From: Plecoglossus altivelis | Lineage: Eukaryota; Chordata; Actinopteri; Osmeriformes; Plecoglossidae | Length of the DNA: 64,000 bases | Reading direction: 5' to 3' | NCBI GenBank assembly: GCA_036571765.1 | Contig: BROE01000024.1 | Span: 7,024,048-7,088,047 of the forward strand | Part shown: positions 60,005 through 64,000 of the stretch, in pieces | Numbering within the stretch: position 1 is the stretch's first letter | Layout of the letters: each line of letters starts with the position of its first letter | Position numbers and translations under genes: made by a program | The notes under the pieces: model-generated | The model's database searches: none | Seen by the model: only the letters and a program-made list of their open reading frames with translations | What the model was told of the DNA's origin: nothing

Positions 60005-61697
60005 CCTTATTTAATGAGTCTCTGGGCTCTTTGGCATACATTTATAATAGCAGTCAACTTTTGAGTGTGAGCGTAACATCTAGAATGATGTGGAAGTGTG
60101 AGCCCTGTAGCTAACACACTTCTGCAGTCCTCTGTTGGGGTTCGGCTCGTTTCCAGTGGAGATGTTGCCCATGTTTCCGTGTGTCTGGAAGCACACAAGT
60201 GTCCTCGGGACGTAAGTGTGAATCATGCCTGTCTGAGGAGGCTGGAGGGGGTCTGCAGCCCCCTGTCATTGGCAGAGGGAGTGTGGATGATTCAGAGCAG
60301 GGAAGGGGGCCCTGGCTCGACCCCGTTCAGCTCCCCCGCATCGTTGACAAGCGGAGGTTCTGTCAGTAAACACAGTTGATATTGTGCGATGTGACAATGC
60401 CTTAAGGGTGTGTGCGTGTGGATCCACTCATGCGGCTTACGTCTTTATTCATGTTTCAGAGAACGCGCGTGTATGTTTTACTGTAGTCTCTGGATGTCTG
60501 AACACTTTTTCTATATTAATCTTCAAACAGGGAACATGAAGGGACGCCTGCCCCAACCCACCCCAGTGTCAAAAAAAGCAGTACACCCTCCTGTGTATAC
60601 CCCCACCCCTGTTCCAGTCTATTGTCTTCGCCTCCAGGAAGAGAAGGACCGGGCGGCCCTTTCTCCTGACACCTCTCCTGACAAAAACCCTCCTCCTCCT
60701 CCTCATGTCCAAGTCAGCTGTGCTCTCTGACTTTCTCCCTGCAGGTCTGAAAGCCCATTGTGTCTCAGCAGTACCAAGGGCCCTTGTCTCAGGGGCCAGC
60801 TCCCTAGCAGACATGTCACCTCTGCCAACAGACCGTCCGGCAGCTCACACCCTGTACCCTGCGCCGGGAAGGGAGCTGGCCGGATCGTAGTCGTGACAAC
60901 AGGAGTTTGAGTGAGAGGTTGAAACCGACTCTCAGCTGCACTTGTTTAGTTGGTGTTTTTAGTTCTTGGCAGATATGCAGAACATGCCGGAGAAAGACAC
61001 TTGCTCACACGTTCACGAACACACTCATCCCAACCAAAACGTCTGTTCGTCTGGAAAGTTATATCAATGGGATGTTGTTTACCTAGTGTTGGTTAAATTA
61101 TCGTGGTGCTAAGATAGTGAATAGATACTGCAGGTGAGATGCAGTGTAGGAAGGATGGAGTAAGTCTCCAGCAGAACGAGAGCAGCAAGGCTTCACATGC
61201 CAACTGCTAGTCCCAGCATGGGTGTTCATCTCTGCTAGCACACACTGGCAGGCTAGTGAACTCTAGCTTGGCTTAGCATCTGGACTTCTAGTGACGGACA
61301 ACAGAAGGGACCCCAGCTTTTTTCCCTTATCTGGTCACATGATCTTGACAACCTTCAGTTTATCTGAAAGAAGCACATTGACTTACGCACTTCTGAGTCT
61401 AGCTGAGGCTTCTGAGATACACATGAATAATACAAGAGTGTGTGTTTCTCCAGATGTTTGAGGGTGTCTGTGTGTGTCTGTGTGGGGGGGGGGGATCTTT
61501 CCAATCTCTGCTCCACACCAGACAGGATCTTTAGAAATCTCCTCAATGTATGGAAACCACAGTCTTGGCTTATGTTTGTGACAGAAACCTTTCATGCCAA
61601 GGTGTATTCGATTCCTGGATTGAACCAGGTAAATACAGATTGAAGTTTGATAAATATGTTTTCATGGTGTCAACTGGCAATCAGATAAAAAAACACT

Positions 61698-61788
61698 GGC
61701 AGCTAGCACGGCAGCTAGCACGGCAGCTAGCACGGCAGCTAGCACGGCAGCTAGCACGGCAGCTAGCACGGCAGCTAGCACGGCAGCT
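61698..61788 (+). repeat. 12-bp minisatellite GGCAGCTAGCAC, about 7.6 copies
   Basis: Perfect tandem copies of GGCAGCTAGCAC, each containing the palindrome GCTAGC. A 12-base period leaves all frames open and gives spurious Ala-Arg-Gln-Leu repeats. Near-identity of the copies implies recent expansion. Confidence 0.95.
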
Positions 61789-63404
61789 GCATTTCCCGAT
61801 AATCCAGATGGGAAACCCCACCCTGTTTACTGTTGACTCGGTTTGTTTTTGACTCCAGAGATGGAATCATGGTTTTGTAGCCTTTCGGTCTCACCATTTT
61901 TATTGTTGGGCAAGATGTTATCACCTTAGGTCCATGGGCACCACACATACATACACACTTCATGCCCCTTTCAGGCTTGACTGCTGTACTAACTGATGTG
62001 GTTTTCACTGTGGGGTTGTTAAAGGTCCACTTAACTGAATGGCTATCCTGAGAGGTCCTTCCTGTTGCAGTCACAGACTCTTAACTGTATCAGTGGCTTG
62101 GATGATGACCACTAACACAGCCAACGCTTTGGTCGTGGCCAGCTCCAAGTGTTGGCAGCCAGCAATGCAGATCATCAGGGCTTTACCCACTGGGCTATTG
62201 ACCCCTGACCCTTGACTGACCGCTAAGGGACCTATTTTCCTTGTCAACAACCCCCCCCCCCCTCAGTCCAGCTTTAAACCTTGCCCCACCCCTTTTACTG
62301 TACCCATACAGAGCCCAGAGGAGGGAAGGAGTGTAATTAGCTGCAACCAATCAGAGTGGGGGCATTATGGCAGGATTAGCCATTAGCTATGGGCTTAGCT
62401 GTCAGCTGTCTGCCACAGAGGAATGCTGGAGCTAATTCCAGCGCAACACTATGGCTCTCCAACACAGAGAAAGAGAGGGGGGAAGTGGGGGGGGGGCAGA
62501 AAAAGTCAAAGATGTATGTACAATATTATCTACAATTCTGATGGTGGCCATCCTGGAGAATCCTTCACTATGACTAGAGTGTCCCAATAAACCCTGCAAG
62601 GCTACACAATTGAATGTGGTTTGCTGAGTCATCCACTGTTAGGTGGCAGGGTTCTGACCAGTCTATTAGCTTCCTGTGGAGACTTGGCTGGAGGAGCTAA
62701 AAGGAGAAAAAAGGGATAGATGTAGCCACTCCATTTAAAAGATTGGTATCTGTCTGCTTGTTGCCAGCTCTCCAAAACCTCAACAATGTCACCCTTGCAG
62801 AACAGAACAGAATTCATGAATCCTGTCAGGTTTGTCAGGTGGCTGTCCGGGCCAGAAGCCATTCATTAAGATCCTGCACTGTCTGCCTCTTTCTAGAATG
62901 CAAGCATCTATCAAACCACCACTGTATGAGTGAGTGTGTGTGCGCGCGTGTGTCTGCCCCAGTACACACGCCCAAACATGGCATAGTGCACGTTACCACA
63001 TACACAGAATTAGACCCAACACTCTGAGCAGGAGCAGTAGGTTCCTATGTTTCCTCAATAGAGGGTTTCCTGAGCCAGCAGCCCTCCCAGACCTGGCAAC
63101 CAGCAACCCTCAGTTAGGAACACAGGTGGTGTCTGGCACTTCAAACTCTCCAGCTGACAGGAACTCCCACACACCTGGTGTCATGCTTGCTCTTAAACAC
63201 ATACTGAAATCATTTCTCATTCTCATATAATTATATCTTCTTTGGCAGTTTAGTCTCGGTTTCAAACTCCAACCCCCAAATCTAGATTCTAGTGCTAATC
63301 CAAAACCAGTCCACGTTGATCCTGATGATGACCCTAAACTGGCATGGACATCTTGTCCTAGATATGAGTTGAGATCACCATGCTTTGCTAGGAAGTCTAT
63401 AACA

Positions 63405-63431
63405 CACACGCACACACACACACACACACAC
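63405..63431. repeat. (CA)n microsatellite
   Basis: A short CA run with one CG interruption, near the right end of the window. Confidence 0.85.
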
Positions 63432-64000
63432 CAGAGTGTTCCCAGACTGGGTTTTTGGAAGGCTGCAATGTTCATACTGCACAAGGCCAGTAATCTGCCA
63501 AGACAGAATGGAGGAAATTACTCTAGGCATGCCTAACCCCTCCCCACCACCACCACCCCTCCATCCTTTCCAGCTGCCCCCCACCCCCTTCCTCCTTCCC
63601 TGCTGTCCACCATCCCTCTGTCCTCACCCCTCAATCCCTTTCCCTCCATTCCTCCCTCTCTCCAATCTTCATTTTCCGCTTCAATTATCCGTGCATCCAG
63701 TCCGCCAGTCGTCTCTGCTTCCTCTCCAGTCCTCAGCACCATCTCGCTGCTATGACACCCGGCTAAAGAGAAGGACACTAGTGGTGTTAATGGGAGCAAA
63801 CCAGAGTGGTATCTCTCATGCTCAGCCATGCTCACAGGGTCACAGCTTCTGTTTAGACTGGGTTTCGTTCCCTGAAGCATTGCCACGCATCTTTAGTCGA
63901 GGGATCGAACAGTCAAACACACACGCACACACACCAAACCCAAGGCTTTAGTCATCAGGTAGTTTGTACTGTTAACTGTATGGTGTTGTTACGGCCTGGG

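Larger units (their letters stand above)
46725..64000 (+). other. Long arhgap12 intron running off the window
   Basis: More than 17 kb without a recognisable arhgap12 exon: I looked for WW-domain sequence resembling the family's second exon and found none. The DNA is rich in CA/TG, CT/GA and C-rich repeats and holds three minisatellites (58208-58714, 59657-59890, 61698-61788). A possible 36-base microexon or alternative first exon lies at 51559-51594. No gene is supported on the minus strand. Confidence 0.6.

Noticed and set aside
61550..61852. Frame with Ala-Arg-Gln-Leu repeats
   Set aside because: A 12-base repeat without stops gives this automatically; no homology on either side.

Overview
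This is vertebrate nuclear DNA, and the fit is to a teleost (ray-finned) fish. Genes are split into many short exons with GT/AG introns. Dinucleotide and tetranucleotide microsatellites are dense, GCTAGC-rich intronic stretches occur, and there is a tRNA-derived SINE with a fish V-SINE-like body. There are no bacterial features: the long open frames other than the exons named here are chance readings of introns and repeats.

Three genes lie head-to-tail on the + strand. (1) epc1, enhancer of polycomb homolog 1, has 14 coding exons between 3600 and 13954. These splice into one uninterrupted frame of 818 codons plus stop. A 3' UTR follows, with poly(A) signals at 14332 and 15556. (2) kif5b, kinesin-1 heavy chain, has 25 or 26 coding exons between 28229 and about 38819. 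They give a 962-residue protein, essentially the length of the mammalian one, with a 3' UTR to about 41130. (3) arhgap12, a Rho GTPase-activating protein, is represented only by its first main coding exon, carrying the SH3 domain (CDS from 46020 to 46724). The rest should lie beyond the right edge, after an intron of more than 17 kb. The order and relative orientation EPC1-KIF5B-ARHGAP12 match human chromosome 10p11, so this is an ancestral vertebrate syntenic block.

Region by region: 1-3250 is upstream sequence with an inverted pair of CCAAT boxes but no identified gene. 3250-3600 is the epc1 promoter/leader, with perfect NRF1 and YY1-like motifs and a short upstream ORF ending two bases before the epc1 start. 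3600-15600 is epc1. 15780-16113 is a SINE. 16-27.8 kb is intergenic, with simple repeats only. 27.8-28.2 kb is the kif5b promoter, with a perfect CRE and a YY1 motif overlapping the start codon. 28.2-41.1 kb is kif5b. 41.1-45.9 kb is spacer plus probable arhgap12 5' non-coding sequence. 46.7-64 kb is arhgap12 intron, rich in microsatellites and holding three distinct minisatellites.

The three genes have unrelated roles: histone acetylation, microtubule transport and Rho signalling. They share position rather than pathway. I found no new gene system. The observations most worth checking are a triplicated in-frame splice donor in epc1, a stop codon overlapping a splice donor at the kif5b C-terminus, a possible alternative kif5b terminal exon, and candidate alternative first exons of arhgap12.
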